The translations under genes were made by a program, and so were the position numbers. Below the pieces are notes generated by a model. That model was not told the origin of the DNA. It did no database searches and saw only the letters and a program-made list of their open reading frames with translations. A stretch of DNA of 64,000 nucleotides. Origin: Artemisia argyi. Taxonomy: Eukaryota; Streptophyta; Magnoliopsida; Asterales; Asteraceae. Each line of letters opens with the position of its first letter. Position 1 is the first letter of the stretch. The stretch spans positions 265,854,057-265,918,056 of the forward strand of contig CM060709.1 of assembly GCA_030686995.1 (NCBI GenBank). The letters run 5' to 3'. Positions 47,742 through 61,254 of this stretch are shown here, piece by piece.

Positions 47742-47874
47742 ATGTGTGAACTTAAAGTATAGTCAAATGAGCTAACTATTTATATCTGAGCTTAGAGTAT
47801 AGTAAATGGGCTAACTATTTATATGTGAGCAGTGAGCTTATAGTATAGTCAAATGGGCTTTAACTATTTATACA
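47742..47874. repeat. Tandem repeat, about 45 bp, three copies
   Basis: The recurring core is GAGCTTAGAGTATAGTAAATG followed by GGGCTAACTATTTATAT with small differences between copies. Confidence 0.7.
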
Positions 47875-50430
47875 TCGTTATTTTATACAACGGACTCATA
47901 TGTGATATAGCAAGTATTTTGATTCTTGCGGATATTCGTGTCAATTAATAAATATCGTACGTTTAAAATAAGGATAGGAGTTTGATAAAAAAAAATATTG
48001 ATTCTGGTCGTATAAGTCGCTATTTATTTCGGACACTTGACAATAACATCTTTAATCCATTTTATGGTGACGTTACGAAGACCAAATGATCGTCCAAGAA
48101 ATAGATTTGGGCTTCTCTTTTAGGCCCAGTGTAGAAATGGGATATCACTATTCACTTGTTCATAACTTCATATATTCTCTTAAAAGTATATTTGTAACGA
48201 AAATAATTATTTGGTAAAAATGCTTCTTAAGAATACTAGCTAGAAGTGTGTCTTGAAGTAGTATATGGAGCATAGAGTCAGAATAGGTTATATCCCGCAT
48301 AGACGCTCAGGTTATATCCCGGATATACGGAACCAAGACAAAAATCAACAAGGTGCATTTAAGATTTTTTAACAAGACTAAAATTATATTTTCTTTCAAC
48401 CAGATGCTTCAAGAATAAACAATATTTAGATGCTTCAAGAATAAACAATATTTTGAAGAAAAAAAAATTAACACTATATAGCAAAAATTCATGTATATCC
48501 CATAAAACCCCATAACCCACTTTGGTTCTGCCCTGATTGTGGGTTATGGGAATGCATGCGAAATCATTTTCTTTGTGGCAAACCCACACCTCCCATACGG
48601 CAAACAAAAAAACAATTCCCTTGCAATATCTTTCATCGAAAACATTTATAAGAGGGTGAATGCGTTATTGTGTATGTCGTGATTGGTTATGTTTGTCGGG
48701 GTAAAATTAATAATGAAAAATAGGAAACTTTGGGGAACAATCGAGAATGTGCGTCAGGTTAAGCACAAAAGGAAAAATGAGAAACGTAGAGCTGACATGG
48801 CGAGAAAGACCGATCACCTCACCCTTCACACTTTTAAGTTTGCTAACTAATCTGGCTCGCTTAAAAGCAATTTGGTTCATACAAAAGCAAATATTCACTG
48901 CATAAGCTATATGGTTGTTTTTTTCTATGATTAAGTAGGGTTTTTTTTTATCATATATCACGACCTACTCGAAACAACACAGACCATTTTGTTACTTATA
49001 TTCTAAGTTGTGTTAGAAAATAATCACGATTTTCGTTATCATGTGGTAGGGTTACTACAATTGGAAAGCAAATAGGCATGAAACATGCCCTATGTGCCGA
49101 TTGATCAGTTGCAATGGAGGTAGACCCCAACCTAAGCATTATATTTAGTGACATAATTAAGCACTTATGGTAAAGGATGGATGTAAATCCATTTTGACCA
49201 AAAGATAATTACAACTTAGTGATAATCATTAACCATGAAAGATACTTATATTTAATATTGAAATGAATCCGTATTCAATCTTTACACTTCTTAAGATAAA
49301 AAATCAAACCAAAACCTAATAAAGCATACAAAACATTGTTGTGTGACTTATGTCAGCAGAATATCAGCCTATGTTTCGAACGCTAAGTTGCCCATTTGTT
49401 GGTATAACTGGACGTTCATATAAAGGACTAACTTTTGTTTATAATTATGGTTCCTTTAACTTTTGGCTAAGAAGTTTCTTGAAATATAAACTTAACGATA
49501 AGTCAATAAACATTTTATATCAAGGATGCATAAGAAGTTGATGCAAGTTGATGGAACGGAAAAGATTCGGTGAGAAGAAAAAAATAAAATGAGAAAATGA
49601 TAAATATTTTTAGTCACATGTTAAATGTAGTCTTTTTTTATTTGAAATATACGGTTATGATTATTTCTCATTATTTTCATTTTATTTCTCATTTGATCCG
49701 AAAGCACTGATGTAAACCTAAAACTCGTTGAGGATTACAAACGAAGGCTTGGCGATATTTGTTTTTGCAATCCGGAACCACAATTCTAGGATTTTAAGAA
49801 ATACAAAAACGAGTAATAATGATAAATAAACCTATCATTTAGACCTACAAGTACTATTTTTGCTCCATTTATAATTTGACAAGTGTAATACACTTATTCT
49901 CTATCATCATATTCACCGATCAATTTTTTACCATCGATTGCATTTGTAGATTTGTTTTTAGTTTCATCAGTTAAGTATACAAATCATTTTTCAAAACGAG
50001 TAATGTTATTTAGACCTAAAATGTAAGATTAAATGCATGCCTAATTAATTCATAAATCATTTGACAAGTGTATTATGCATTTTATCTCTCCAAATTCCCA
50101 CAAATAATTTTTTCAAATCACCAATCAAACCATTAAATATATAAGTAAGCATACTTATTATGCAAAACAATTATTTTCTTCTAGAATTATATCCACCAAA
50201 GACCATACCATCTCAAATCACCACTAAAATGCATAATACCAAATGAAAATAACATAAATCACATATGATTTAAGTGAGATGATATAGTTTCTTATCATTC
50301 CACAATGTAATTATGTCAAGTCATTAGATGATTAAGTTGATAGTATCATTGGTAGATATCATGTATTTACACCTTCATGTCTATCAAAAACAAAATTCAA
50401 CTTTAACAAAACTTAAGCACAAAATGTTTG
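47875..50430. other. AT-rich intergenic DNA
   Basis: No gene was recognised. It includes a 26-bp direct duplication (AGATGCTTCAAGAATAAACA…) at 48402-48453 and a small MITE at 49563-49702. The stretch from about 50250 to 50430 would hold the transporter 3' untranslated region. Confidence 0.55.
49563..49702. mobile_element. Small palindromic MITE
   Basis: The left GATTCGGTGAGAAGAAAAAA pairs with the inverted right end GATCAAATGAGAAATAAAAT. It is the same general type as 18970-19131 and 44937-45323. Confidence 0.5.
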
Positions 50431-53400
50431 TTATTTTTGCACTTTGAGAGTGAGGTCCTCTAGATCAATTGGATCCTTCATGCTTCCAAGATTCTCATGG
50501 CTTAAAATCCCTTCTTCCTCAGCATCGAAACTAGCATGGACACTGTACGCGGCATATACTATTACTGCAAGACCCGAAAAGAAGGCAAACCGGGCGTAAG
50601 AAGGCCCATCAAGATTTCCCAGCAAGAATACATTGAGAAAGATCGAGACACACGGTATCCATGGCATCAATGGGACTCCCCAGAAGTCAGGAGTTCTTGC
50701 TTGGGGGACTGCATAATTAAATAGAACCACTAATGCGATGGCGACAATGGAACAGGCCCCAAGCACAAAGACCTTAGGCTTACCATTTGGCAACAATAAC
50801 CATAGTAAGGTGAATATCACCGAAGTGAGTGAGAAGCACAACAGAAATGACAATGTGGGCCATGGGCTCTTGGTCTCGACTGAGATGTAACGCCTATAGA
50901 TGACTGCATTGGCAACCATAAAGAATACAAACAATGTTCCGATTGAGACAAGGTTGAGAAGGACATCCAGCTCAGTAAAAAGGGCAATCGCAGCCGTAAA
51001 AATACCTGAAACAATTTTTAAATACTTAATACATCACTTTGATTACTTCAAAATGGACCCTTTTCACCAATATCAGCAATAAGTTTAGTAAACACAGCAT
51101 AGTTTTAAATTAAAGTCAAAGTCGAACTAAATCTGGTTATACCACTTGCATACTATTTAATCATTTAATCCCATAATTGATTTAAAAAAAATACACAAGA
51201 CCCACATCATGCTGTAGATTGGCCTTCCAATATAATATAGGAGTAAGATAAGATTTTTCAGAGAAAATGACTCACATTTTGATCACAAGAATACACCACT
51301 TTAATACATTGTTATGGGTCAAAAACATAAAGTATTCATATCCCTAAATCAGTGATAATCACTTTTAAGGACTTACGTAAGTTTACCGACAATTGTACCA
51401 ATACTAATTAAAATAAAACCGACAAGAAGTATTTTCAGACCAATAACTCCACATTTAATATAACTTACCAAGAAAGGCCGATGCGTTCACAGGTGTTGAG
51501 GTTTTTGGATGGACCTTTGCAAACCACACAGGGACGATGTTTGACCGCCCAATGACACATAGGTATCGAGCCTGCCCCAACATTGCTACCAACAACGATG
51601 TTAGGATCCCGAAGCTGGCCCCAACACCTATGACATTGGACACCCATTTCCATCCGTTTGTTTTCCCTATAAACGCACCTGAAAATGGTGCTTCCGGATT
51701 TATCTGTTAAAGGAAACACCGTTAATCCATGATGTCATTGTTGCTTTATAACTTAAATCTCAAAACACGACAGAGAAATCAGAAATCATAAGTTGTGCAA
51801 CTAGAAAGCAGATATGAGCATTGTTTCTAGAAATGACTGTTTTCTTTTATCGGCTAGACATATTTCAAAAATATATACTAAAACCGGGTCTAATCAGTAA
51901 TCATGTTGTATTCTATTAATAACGGATCAAACATGTCCATAGTCATCAGTCTCCTCAAATACTTAGAACTTACAAAATGTATCACAATATCCTGACTCAA
52001 ATAAAACTAGTATAATACGAGTACCTTATATTTTATGAAGAAAAAAAAATATAGTTTTGTGCTAATATAAAATGCATTAATTATTTATGAATTCAAGAAA
52101 TGATACGTACTTGACCCGTACTATTCTGCAATATATGTTACTGAGTACTGACTTTTCCATATGTTAACTAAGACTAATTTTGACACCTGTTGAAAAATAT
52201 ATACAGTGGGTATGTTTGGCGAAAGTAACTGTTGCTGGAACTGGTGCTGGTGCTGGAGATTATAAAAAAATATTATTTTTATAAGCTATATGAAGTAACC
52301 TTTGGTTTTAAGAGATTATGAAAGATTATTTTTTTTAGAATCTCTTATAAGTTATGTCTGCCAAACAAAGATTATTTTTTAAGTAGCTTATTTTTTGAAA
52401 AAATAAGCACAATCTTCCACCAATCTTGTGTGCCAAACATAGCCAATATATAATGCCAAACATTAGATTCTCATAAGAGATGCAACTTAGTTTGCCAACT
52501 GTCGTAATAAAACCATGACAAATTTAATTTGTAGTGGTCCATATATACTTACATAATCTTTTTTGTTACTTGTTACTAACAATAAATAATACATTTTATA
52601 TATATTGTTCAAAAACCAAAGCACTTACCTTAAATAACATGGGCAACTCCCTTTTTTAAACCTTCACTCAAAAACAAGAACTTTTAATTTAATTTCAAAA
52701 AGTTATATCTTTTGTTGTTCCTAATACTCAAGATGGGTATAAAGTATAAATGTTACTTTAGTCACATAAAGACAATATTTCTTTTTACAATCACAAAAAT
52801 CCAAAAGCCGTTACAAACTCAAAGTAATTATCACTTTCTTTAAAAGAACTTTATGAGCATTAAAAACAACCTTAAAAAAATGTATTTTCCTTATAATACA
52901 ATAAACTAAGGGTCCGCTTGGTTTAAAGTGGGGAAAGGAAAAAAGAAAAGGAAAGGAATGCAAAGGAATGAGTGAGGTGGGTAATCAATACCTTACCCCC
53001 CAATTTAATCTATAATGGTTGATTACCCACTACAGGATAATCAATACCTTACCCCTCCTTTACCAAGCACCATTATTCAAAGAATGTGGGCCCTTTTCAA
53101 TTCTTTACCCATTCTCCACCCCTCCTTTACCCCCCACCAAGCACCCTCTAAATTTATTTCTAAAGGTAAATAAAGTTACCATTCATATTTTACGCGTCGC
53201 TATTAAAACTGATATCTTAGTTGTCATGCAACCAAAACCAACAGCTCAACAAACTAAATGCCAAAATTATTTGTTACTCTTTTTTTAGAAAAATGTTTGT
53301 GTTTTAATACGTGTGGCATGCAAACGAAGCGGTGGCAAAAAAATATCAACAATCACACATGTTCAATGAATCAACACTTTAACTTCTAAATTACTACTAA

Positions 53401-54853
53401 TTAATTACCATTAATTGCTTTCTAAATACTTACCAGATCGTAAGGAAGAAGCATCGACATTGAAGTAGCCATCAAACAATACAAAACCGTAACGAGGATA
53501 ACAGACCCCGTTACTCCGATAGGAATATCAGTAACGGGGTCTTTAACCTCTTCGGCCAAGGTTGAGACGGCGTCGTAGCCAATATAACTTAAGTAAACAA
53601 GTGTAGCACCATTGAACACACCCGGAGCTCCAAATGGGTAGAACCCGCCCGGATGAGTCGGGTCGGATGGTTTAGTGAAATTTTTAGTGTCACCTCTCCA
53701 AAACCCCATTATGATCACAAAAAATATGAATAAAATGTGTAGTGCTGTTAATGTCATGTTTAGTAACGAACTCTCTCTTGTGCTATAACAAATTATTAAA
53801 GTTAGAATTATTATAACAAGAACCGCGATAAAATCGATTTGGTTAAACCCTTTTGGTAACCAGGATATCGTTATTCGCCATTTTGATTGCGCAGATACGC
53901 CAATGGCTGTCCCAAAATACGTTGTGAAGCTTCTCGCAACCGCGGCATTTGAGAACACGTAGTCCATTATCAGATTTGCTCCGGTTATGAAACCCATGAA
54001 CTCGCCTACATTAAAACAATCATTCTCAACAAATTAGAAAAACTATAAAGAGTATCATGCAGATAAGATATAAACGGATTAACATTTTCGGTTATCAACA
54101 TTTTACGAATATCTCATTAAGAAAAAAACATTTTAAGAATATAAAAGCAGTGTTGCTAAAGTTTTTTTTTATAATTATTTATTATTATTTTTTTCTTTTT
54201 TTTTCTCAATTTTATATATATATTTTTTTAGCAGCAACTATCTCATAAATTATACACTACAACTTTCTCACATGTCCAAAGCAAGATTTGAACTCACTGC
54301 AATTCGGTTAATGAGCTTCTCAAACAACAAGTACAATGTGTCATATTTTATATATGAAAAATCATAGCAACGACGATAACCAATCTTGTCTAAACCAAGA
54401 TATCATGCAATAATAATCTCATAAAAATTAGTATAAAAGAAATACGAGTTTAAGAAATAAACACAAACCAAAGGTGACTCGGATATAGCTAAATGCACCA
54501 CCAGCAACAGGCATATGAACAGCAAACTCAGTATAACAAAAAGCAGAAAGCAAGGCACAAAATCCAGCAATGGCATAAGACAACACAACAGCAGGACCCG
54601 CTTTATCATGAGCAGCATGTCCAGTCGTAACAAAAACACCAGCCCCGACCATTCCTCCGACACCAAAACATATAAGATCATACCAACGAAGTGTTTTTCT
54701 CATGTTACCACATCGTACACGGCTAGTTTCATCAAACGTAGTTGAGACTGATCCGACACGTTGGATAAGTCGTTGAGGTGTGTGTTTGAGTGCATTAAGG
54801 TATGCTTTGATGCTTGAGAATGAACCATGGTTGTTCTTGTTGTTACGAACCAT
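50431..54853 (-). CDS. Cationic amino acid transporter (CAT family), four exons, about 588 aa
   Basis: Exons are 54853-54469, 54005-53434, 51703-51469 and 51005-50431, all with GT-AG introns (463, 1730 and 463 bp) and a combined length of exactly 589 codons with stop. The protein is an APC-superfamily permease that would carry basic or other amino acids across the plasma membrane or tonoplast. After a cytosolic N-terminus come RKTLRWYDLICFGVGGMVGA, VLSYAIAGFCALLSAFCYTE and GGAFSYIRVTFGEFMGFITG, conserved in plant CATs. Later come VYLSYIGYDAVSTLAEEVKD and the C-terminal hydrophobic segments (TLLWLLLPN…PWIPCVSIFLNVFLLGNLD). About 13-14 membrane spans are expected. It is nearest in style to Arabidopsis CAT6/CAT7; the subclass is not certain. 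Two MITEs lie in intron 2. No defect is seen. Confidence 0.9.
52207..52443. mobile_element. MITE-like repeat in transporter intron 2
   Basis: GGGTATGTTTGGCGAAAG at the left pairs with the inverted right end GGCTATGTTTGGCACACAAG. The interior has inverted AGATTATTTTTT/ATAAGC blocks. The target duplication is not clear. Confidence 0.5.
52909..53150. mobile_element. Tourist-like MITE in transporter intron 2
   Basis: GGGTCCGCTTGGTTTAAAGT pairs roughly with the inverted right end GAGGGTGCTTGGTGGGGGGT. CTAA lies just outside both ends, a plausible PIF/Harbinger target. Confidence 0.55.
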
Positions 54854-54929
54854 TCTCTCTCTCTCTCTAGAGTTTTTTTGGGTTTGTTTTGATTTTGTTT
54901 CTCACTCTATATGTATCGATGGGCTGGAT

Positions 54930-54941
54930 TTTATATATATA
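54930..54941 (-). promoter_or_regulatory. TATA box of the amino acid transporter gene
   Basis: The sense strand reads TATATATATAAAA about 80 bases before the ATG. A GA-repeat (54855-54869) lies in the predicted leader just before the start codon. Confidence 0.55.
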
Positions 54942-56460
54942 GGTGATGTTATAAAGACGTGCCACATACATTAAACTCACATACACATTAACCCCGTGTG
55001 TCTGGCTTGTGGAAAATGACAAGCGGACGGTAAAAGAAACGGCGGGCGATGTTTTATGTTTGGTCCTTGTAAAATGGAAGCTCCTCACTATCAGTATCAA
55101 CTATCAACTATTTGTTGAGTTGTTACTTGTCAAAGCTTGTAGCTATAATCAGTTAAATATAATGAGTAAAAATATAATGTATATTGTAGTTAGAAGAAAT
55201 GGTGATTGTTTAATATCGGTTGTATAGACGGACTCACATGTATGCGAGTGTGGCACAGGCTACACCCAATTTAGATCATGAAGGTGCAAAAAGATTTCAA
55301 AACTGTTGTTTTTGTGATATGTGTAACCCTCAAAAAAAATTTCTTTTGTACAACATCCTTTTAAAAATCATGAGTCCGTCACTTGTATACCATTTAAGGA
55401 CTAAAGAATTATATTTATTTTTTACTATTATTGGAGAAATTGCCTTTGTTAGTTGATCATGATAATCTGCCACTAATTTCACTTGTATTCATCTAATAAA
55501 TGATTACACCGGCCACAATTGATTTGATATGTGGTTGGAATGGGATATGTATTGAATCGGATTTAAATCATATTAAATGAATTGAAATATATATAATATG
55601 AGTGTAATTTGCCTGTTTATCGTGTCGCTAAAATAGCTTTTAAATATTTTATAATTTTTTTTTATGAGATGTTAATTTTTGAGATGTAACTCTATTTAAT
55701 GCAAGCAGTGATATGTAAATAAAATTTTTGCGGGCTTTGGTTTTTCTTTTAACTAATAGAAAAAAAAATGCTAATCTCTCACATACTAGTTGCGATTTAC
55801 GCACTAAATTTTAGTCCAAACTTCATTAGATAATTTTCTACAGATTACCGATGCAAAAATAGTTTGTGAGAAATCAGTTTCTATAATAAATGAGTTTAAT
55901 TTCTATAATATAGACATTTTATTATTTCAAATGAATTTTACAACCCTACTAATATAATATAATTATAGTGATAATATTAATAATAATAAATAAAAAGAAA
56001 TATGTTTTTCCAGTATTGTTAATAGTAATAATAATGTATTTCCTTTAAAAAAAAAGTGTTCAAATAACAAGCAAAATGATATGAAAGAAACTCAGAATTT
56101 AATGGGTGTGACGAGTTAAATTTGTTATATTACTAAACTTAAAAAAATATTAGAACACTAGGTTTAATTAATTTTAAAATGATGTGGTAAGAATTAAGAG
56201 TTTAATGGCTTTGTCAGTTGATTTGTTATTTTACTAAACTTTAATAGAATATAAAACAAAATGTTTGTTAATTCAAAGGTGAATTTGTTGTTTATTTAAA
56301 TTAAAGGGTGTTTAAGAATCATTTAAGGGGGTGTTTATGCATTTACCAATTAAATTATTGTTCGTGAAAAAACAGTCTCGTTTTAATAACTGTAGCGATT
56401 CTTAAACCAGAAGATGATATGTACACGAAAAAAAAAAAAGGTTGAAAATGACAATTTATG
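54942..56460. other. AT-rich intergenic DNA upstream of the transporter
   Basis: No coding sequence or clear repeat was seen. It probably includes the transporter promoter near its left edge. Confidence 0.5.
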
Positions 56461-56599
56461 TCATTGTCTTACACAACAACAACATACCCAATCCCGCAAG
56501 AGCGGGGTATGGGGGAGGTAGAAGTGTAGACAGATCCTACCCCTACCCCAGGCAAAGCCTAGGAGTAGAGAGACTGCTTTCAGGGAGACCTCCGGCACG

Positions 56600-57070
56600 T
56601 GCACAAGTGTGAGTGATATAGAAACCCAAAGTACAAGGAGCAAAAGAGCAACAAGACAAACAAAACACATAGTACCAAACAAAGAACAAGAAGCAAAGCA
56701 ATAAAAGCAAGCAAACAAAGCAAAGAGGAACGCAAGCAAAACAAGGAACGAAAAGGCAAAACAACCACAAGCAAGAACGCAAAGGCAAGCAGGCACCAAG
56801 CACGAAGACAACACAAAAACCCAGCAAAGCAACGCAAAGGGGCAAAAGCAAAGGCAAAGCAAAAGGCAAAAGCTAAGGCAAGAGGGCAAAAGCAAAGGCA
56901 AAGCAAAAGGCAAAAGCTAAGGCAAGGGGCAAAAGCAAAGGCCAGGGGAAAAAGCTAAGGCAAAGGGAAAGAAACACCACTAGCCTACAAAAGCCTAAAA
57001 GGGGACAAGCCAAGAGACCAAAACGCCTAAAGTGCAAACGGGCTTACCAAACCTAAAACGCAACGGGGCA
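56600..57070 (-). repeat. Polypurine/polypyrimidine repeats in the LINE 3' region
   Basis: The plus strand is dominated by AAAGGCAAAGCAAAAGGC-type repeats, including a tandem duplication of about 43 bp at 56846-56930. Long frames on the minus strand read as Leu/Cys/Phe/Ala-rich low-complexity peptides and are not genes. Confidence 0.75.
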
Positions 57071-57100
57071 AGGCAAAGACAACCTACCACACGACCTAAA

Positions 57101-57870
57101 CTACCCGCATGATCTAATCCTAGCTCTCCACTCGTTCCTATCTGAGATCATGTCCTCGGTCAAGAGAAGCTCCTTCATGTCTAGCCTAAGTCTATCCTCC
57201 CACCTGAGCTTAGGTCTTCCCCTCCTTCTCAAACCGTCTACCCTCAGCTCTTCGACTCTCCTTACTGGCGCCGTCTGTGGCCTTCTCCTGACATGACCGA
57301 ACCACCTCAACCTTCCTTCTCGCATCTTCGAGATTATAGTTTCAACTTCAAGTTCTGCTCTGAAAACTCCGTTCGGTATCATGTCAAGCATGGTCTTACC
57401 ACAAATCCACCTTAGCATTCTCAGTTCTGCCACTTCCACTCTGTTAGCTTGGGCTTTCGTGATAGGCCAACACTCTGACCCGTACAAGATAGCTGGTCTG
57501 ATCGCCACCCTATAAAATTTTCCCTTAAGCTTCAAGGGGACTTTCTTATCACAGAGCACACCTGACGACGCCCTCCATTTAGCCCATCCTGCTCTAATAC
57601 GATGGGTAACGTCATCGTCTATCCTTCCTGATTTGTGTATCACCGAACCAAGATATCTAAAAAACTCCTTAGGTTGAAGAATCTGGTTGTCGATACGAAC
57701 TTCCTCCTCGTTGTGGCCGATCTCATTGCTACCAAAATCGCATCTCATGTATTCAGTCTTTGCTCTGCTTACCCGAAGGCCATTTTCTTCCAATGCCTCT
57801 CGCCAGTGCTCCAGTCTGTAGTTTAGCCCTTCGGCCGATTCTGCTACCAACACAATATCGTCAGCGAAAA
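57101..57870 (-). pseudogene. LINE reverse transcriptase C-terminal fragment
   Basis: The frame begins at the catalytic IFADDIVLVAES box and covers the thumb and C-terminal region: LRVSRAKTEYMRCDF, FRYLGSVIHKSGRIDDDVTH, AILYGSECWPITKAQ, MLRWICGKTMLD and GRLRWFGHVRRRP. The apparent start Met comes from the flanking target duplication, not from the element. The endonuclease and the first RT blocks are missing, so it is inactive. Codons remain open to the end, which suggests a young insertion. Confidence 0.88.
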
Positions 57871-57880
57871 TCATTGTCTT

Positions 57881-58748
57881 GTATGACTAAATCTTTCATC
57901 CGCATTCTCATTTCTCTTTTTACCCAACCCTGATTTACCTCTATTTCCTCTTCACATCAGTAAGTTCAATATTACTATACACATATTACATCACAAAAAA
58001 GTTTCATAAATAATAAATTTAGATACGAAAATTTTTCTAAAATGTCGGTCTCATATTCTTAGAAAAAACAAGTTCGGTAGTTATTGATTTTGTAATCATT
58101 GTTCCAACATTGTGATTATTTTTTTATCAGTTGCGTTATGAATTACTAGTTTTGAGACGTTATGCTAGCCTATGTTGAATTCATATCATTCTTGATTTGA
58201 ATTTTTGTCGCTAACAATAAGAGTAGTAAACAAGTTTATATTTTTTATATGTTATTAACTTATTATTGTTAAAATTTCAATGATGATCGGATACTAAAGA
58301 AGATTGTTTTTTGACTCTCACTGAATGAGTAAGCAAGGACCGGGATATGATACAAGTGTGTTGCATTTTGAAAATTCAGGGCATAATGAATAAAAAAAAT
58401 ATATTCCGCATAAAAAATAAAGGTATAAATGTTTTTTGCATTTATTTTTTTATGTGCCAATAGAAATACTATGTATATACACTAGATATCAATTCCCTAA
58501 CCAAATAAGATACCTTGTAATAATAATCTTTTGCCTTGATATGATTATTTTCATTTAACCTACATACAAAGTAAAAACAGTCAATGTTGAAAAGATGAAT
58601 TTTTCAATAATAGTCAATGTTTGGAAAAGTTGAAATGTTGAAACTCACTTATTTAGGGAATACAAATCACACGGTTGAAACTTATCAACACAACTGGCAA
58701 ATTGATTTGTATAATTGGACAATCGTTAGTTGAAACTTATCTCTATTA
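57881..58748. other. AT-rich intergenic DNA
   Basis: Nothing recognisable apart from AT-rich sequence between the LINE and the Helitron-like element. Confidence 0.5.
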
Positions 58749-58973
58749 TCTCTACTACATATAAAGAAATGGAAATGAAAAATCAAACACAAGTTTCAAG
58801 GTTCTTTATATTGATTTATGCGTAGTCGCCGCAGGATCTTGAGGTTTGTTTTTTAGTTTTGAAGTTTTTTTGATTGATTAATGTGTTTTCTTAATAGATT
58901 TAAGTGTTTTTTTTTATATATATCTTGCCTGAATCTGTGTAGATGCTGCCAGAATTTGCTTAGCCGCCGGTTT

Positions 58974-59012
<39 letters not shown>

Positions 59013-59387
59013 GATCTATGTGTTTTTTAAATAGATTTATGTGTTTTTTTTATAGATCTATTTGTTTTTAATATATCCATTTGTTTGTTTCAGACCTCGC
59101 CGGAATTCGGGTTGTCGTCGCCAGAATACTTAGCCGCCACCAAAAAATGCGTACCCACGCTGTAAACTGCATACGAGCATCGGAATCCGCGCCAGAGAGG
59201 GTGTTTAATAGGATATGATGGATCATGTTGCTGGTCCTTTTTTTTTTTTAATTAAAAGGGTTGTTTTGGTTAATTGGTTTATGTTTTCTCCTTTAGTATA
59301 TTGTTTGTGCTATATATTGTTTAATTGGCTAGAAATGATGGATCATATAGGTGCAAAGTTAGTATATTAGTTTTACTATGCCTACGT

Positions 59388-59435
<48 letters not shown>

Positions 59436-61220
59436 TCTTCACATTAGCAACAACAAGGAAAAGAGGCGCAACTGCTGTGCAGAGGCTGATCATTAAAGTG
59501 CTGAAGTGAGTGACCGTAGAGGATCACCACAAAAGAAGGTGAGAAAGATGAGGTAAAACATATAGTTAGCAATTCCTGATCGTAGTTGGTTTTATTTAGG
59601 TGCAAATTGATTGAAAAAATTCCTTTTCATCCTTTAATTATTTGCTTGCGGATAAGTGCAGTTTTGATTTTTTTGAGAAAACCAATTTAGATAATAAGCA
59701 GTTAAGAAATCCCAAACATTAAAGACGAAATAATGATGGTGCTTTTTAATTTCTTATGGAGGTGTTTAGGGTTGCATATGTTAAGCTTATATTTTTCCAT
59801 TTGAATTATAAGAATCATATGCTATTTATTGTAGCATTAAGATTGCAAGAGATATTATGTTGAAAAGCAAACAAGTACACTCCATTATATTAGAAGTCTA
59901 TAATAGAAACATTTTTATCTAAGCTACAATTTATGTTGGTTGTTTTGAGTTCTATCATATCTAAATTTGAGTATTTGACCTTTTTTTATTAGGAGGGTGT
60001 ATATGATATACACAGTAAGCTTACAACAGTGAAGACAGTTCATGGTTCTTTTTATTGGAAGTTCAGTATAATATGTTGATATCTTAGATAAAACCATCAG
60101 TTATTGCCTTGAAAATTATGTGGTTCGGTTCATGTTTAATACTTTTTTTGTTTAACCAATCTAAAAAGGGTGATAATATGGTTGAGTATACGGTTGAGGG
60201 GACTGGATACATATTAATGATGATGAGACCAGGTACAATTTCTATAACCACATGAATATAGAGTTGAAGTTTTTTTTTGCATACGTGGATGTATATGATG
60301 CATATATGTGTTTTATGTAATAGCACGATGTAATAAATTACAAGTGAGGGGTGTTTGGATGTATTTTTGGAACTAATGTAACACTGGATTATAATGCAAT
60401 GTAACACCAGAGCCGGCCCATTTTGACTCGTACAAAAACCGATCTATTTCAGCCTTGGCCTAGTTGACGTGTTCATCTCGGCACCTTTATAGGATACTAT
60501 GTGCGATAAACTTTAGTCGTCTTGATTTTCCTATAGAACCATAAACTTTAGTTTCATTTTTTTAATTAGTTCTTAGTTTACTTGTAAATTGTTATTTCTC
60601 CGTACCTTTAGATGTTCTTACTGTTTTCCGTACTTTCACGAGTGAATATTGTTGTTATAACAGGGTCTAAACAATGAGAAATGTTGAACTTGCAAAACGC
60701 AACACTAAAAAGTAATGGATATAAAAGAAATGGTAGAACCGCTTAAATTTTCTTTGAGTTTTGTCAAAAACGGAGTCTCCATGACAGCAACCAATCTAGC
60801 TATTCAGTCCTTGAACATGAAATAGATTATGTCGTATATGTTTACATTTTTTTTTTTTTTCGTTTTAAAGCTTAGTTTGGTTACTGTATGATGTTTATTA
60901 ATATGATTACCCAATTTATTGTTTTCTATTTTCATTTGCTTAAAAGCATTGAAGCAAAGTTTGTTAAAATTTGTAAATTGTAATGGATAGCAGTTGGTCT
61001 CTTTGTTAATGTTCGAAGCTTTCTATAGCTGATATGCCTGTACAATGTGGCACACCCCGGCACGGATGCATAATAATATTCGTGACGTCAACACCCTAAT
61101 GCAACAAGATTGTCTTTTGTGTAACGCAAGAAAGGGGATTTGAAAATGTGTTTTACCAACACCAGTGATAAAACTGTTCTACGCAAACATCCCGCCGCGA
61201 AGCACGGGGCTTAAATCCTC

Positions 61221-61221
<1 letters not shown>
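58749..61221 (+). mobile_element. Putative non-autonomous Helitron, about 2.5 kb
   Basis: The left end TCTCTACTACATATAAAG follows a host A and is a typical plant Helitron 5' end. The right end has the hairpin CCCGCCGCGAAGCACGGG, then GCTTAAATC and CTCG before a host T; CTCG departs from the usual CTAG. The two ends may belong to one element or to two. The interior has T-runs (58979-59009, 59391-59432), GATCTATTTGTTTTT-like repeats and no helicase. Possible host fragments near 59090-59210 were not identified. Confidence 0.5.

Positions 61222-61254
<33 letters not shown>

Larger units (their letters stand above)
56471..57870 (-). mobile_element. 5'-truncated RTE-type LINE with 10-bp target duplication
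   Basis: The exact sequence TCATTGTCTT flanks the element at 56461-56470 and 57871-57880. On the minus strand the element opens inside the reverse transcriptase. It continues through a stop near 57101 and a long pyrimidine-rich 3' untranslated region, and ends GGGTATGTTGTTGTTGTGT, the TTG-rich tail typical of plant RTE LINEs. 5' truncation is normal for target-primed reverse transcription. Confidence 0.85.

Noticed and set aside
56461..56913. Long Leu/Cys/Phe-rich open frames that look like membrane proteins
   Set aside because: Three overlapping frames all read low-complexity peptides from one pyrimidine-rich repeat in the LINE 3' region; no family resemblance.
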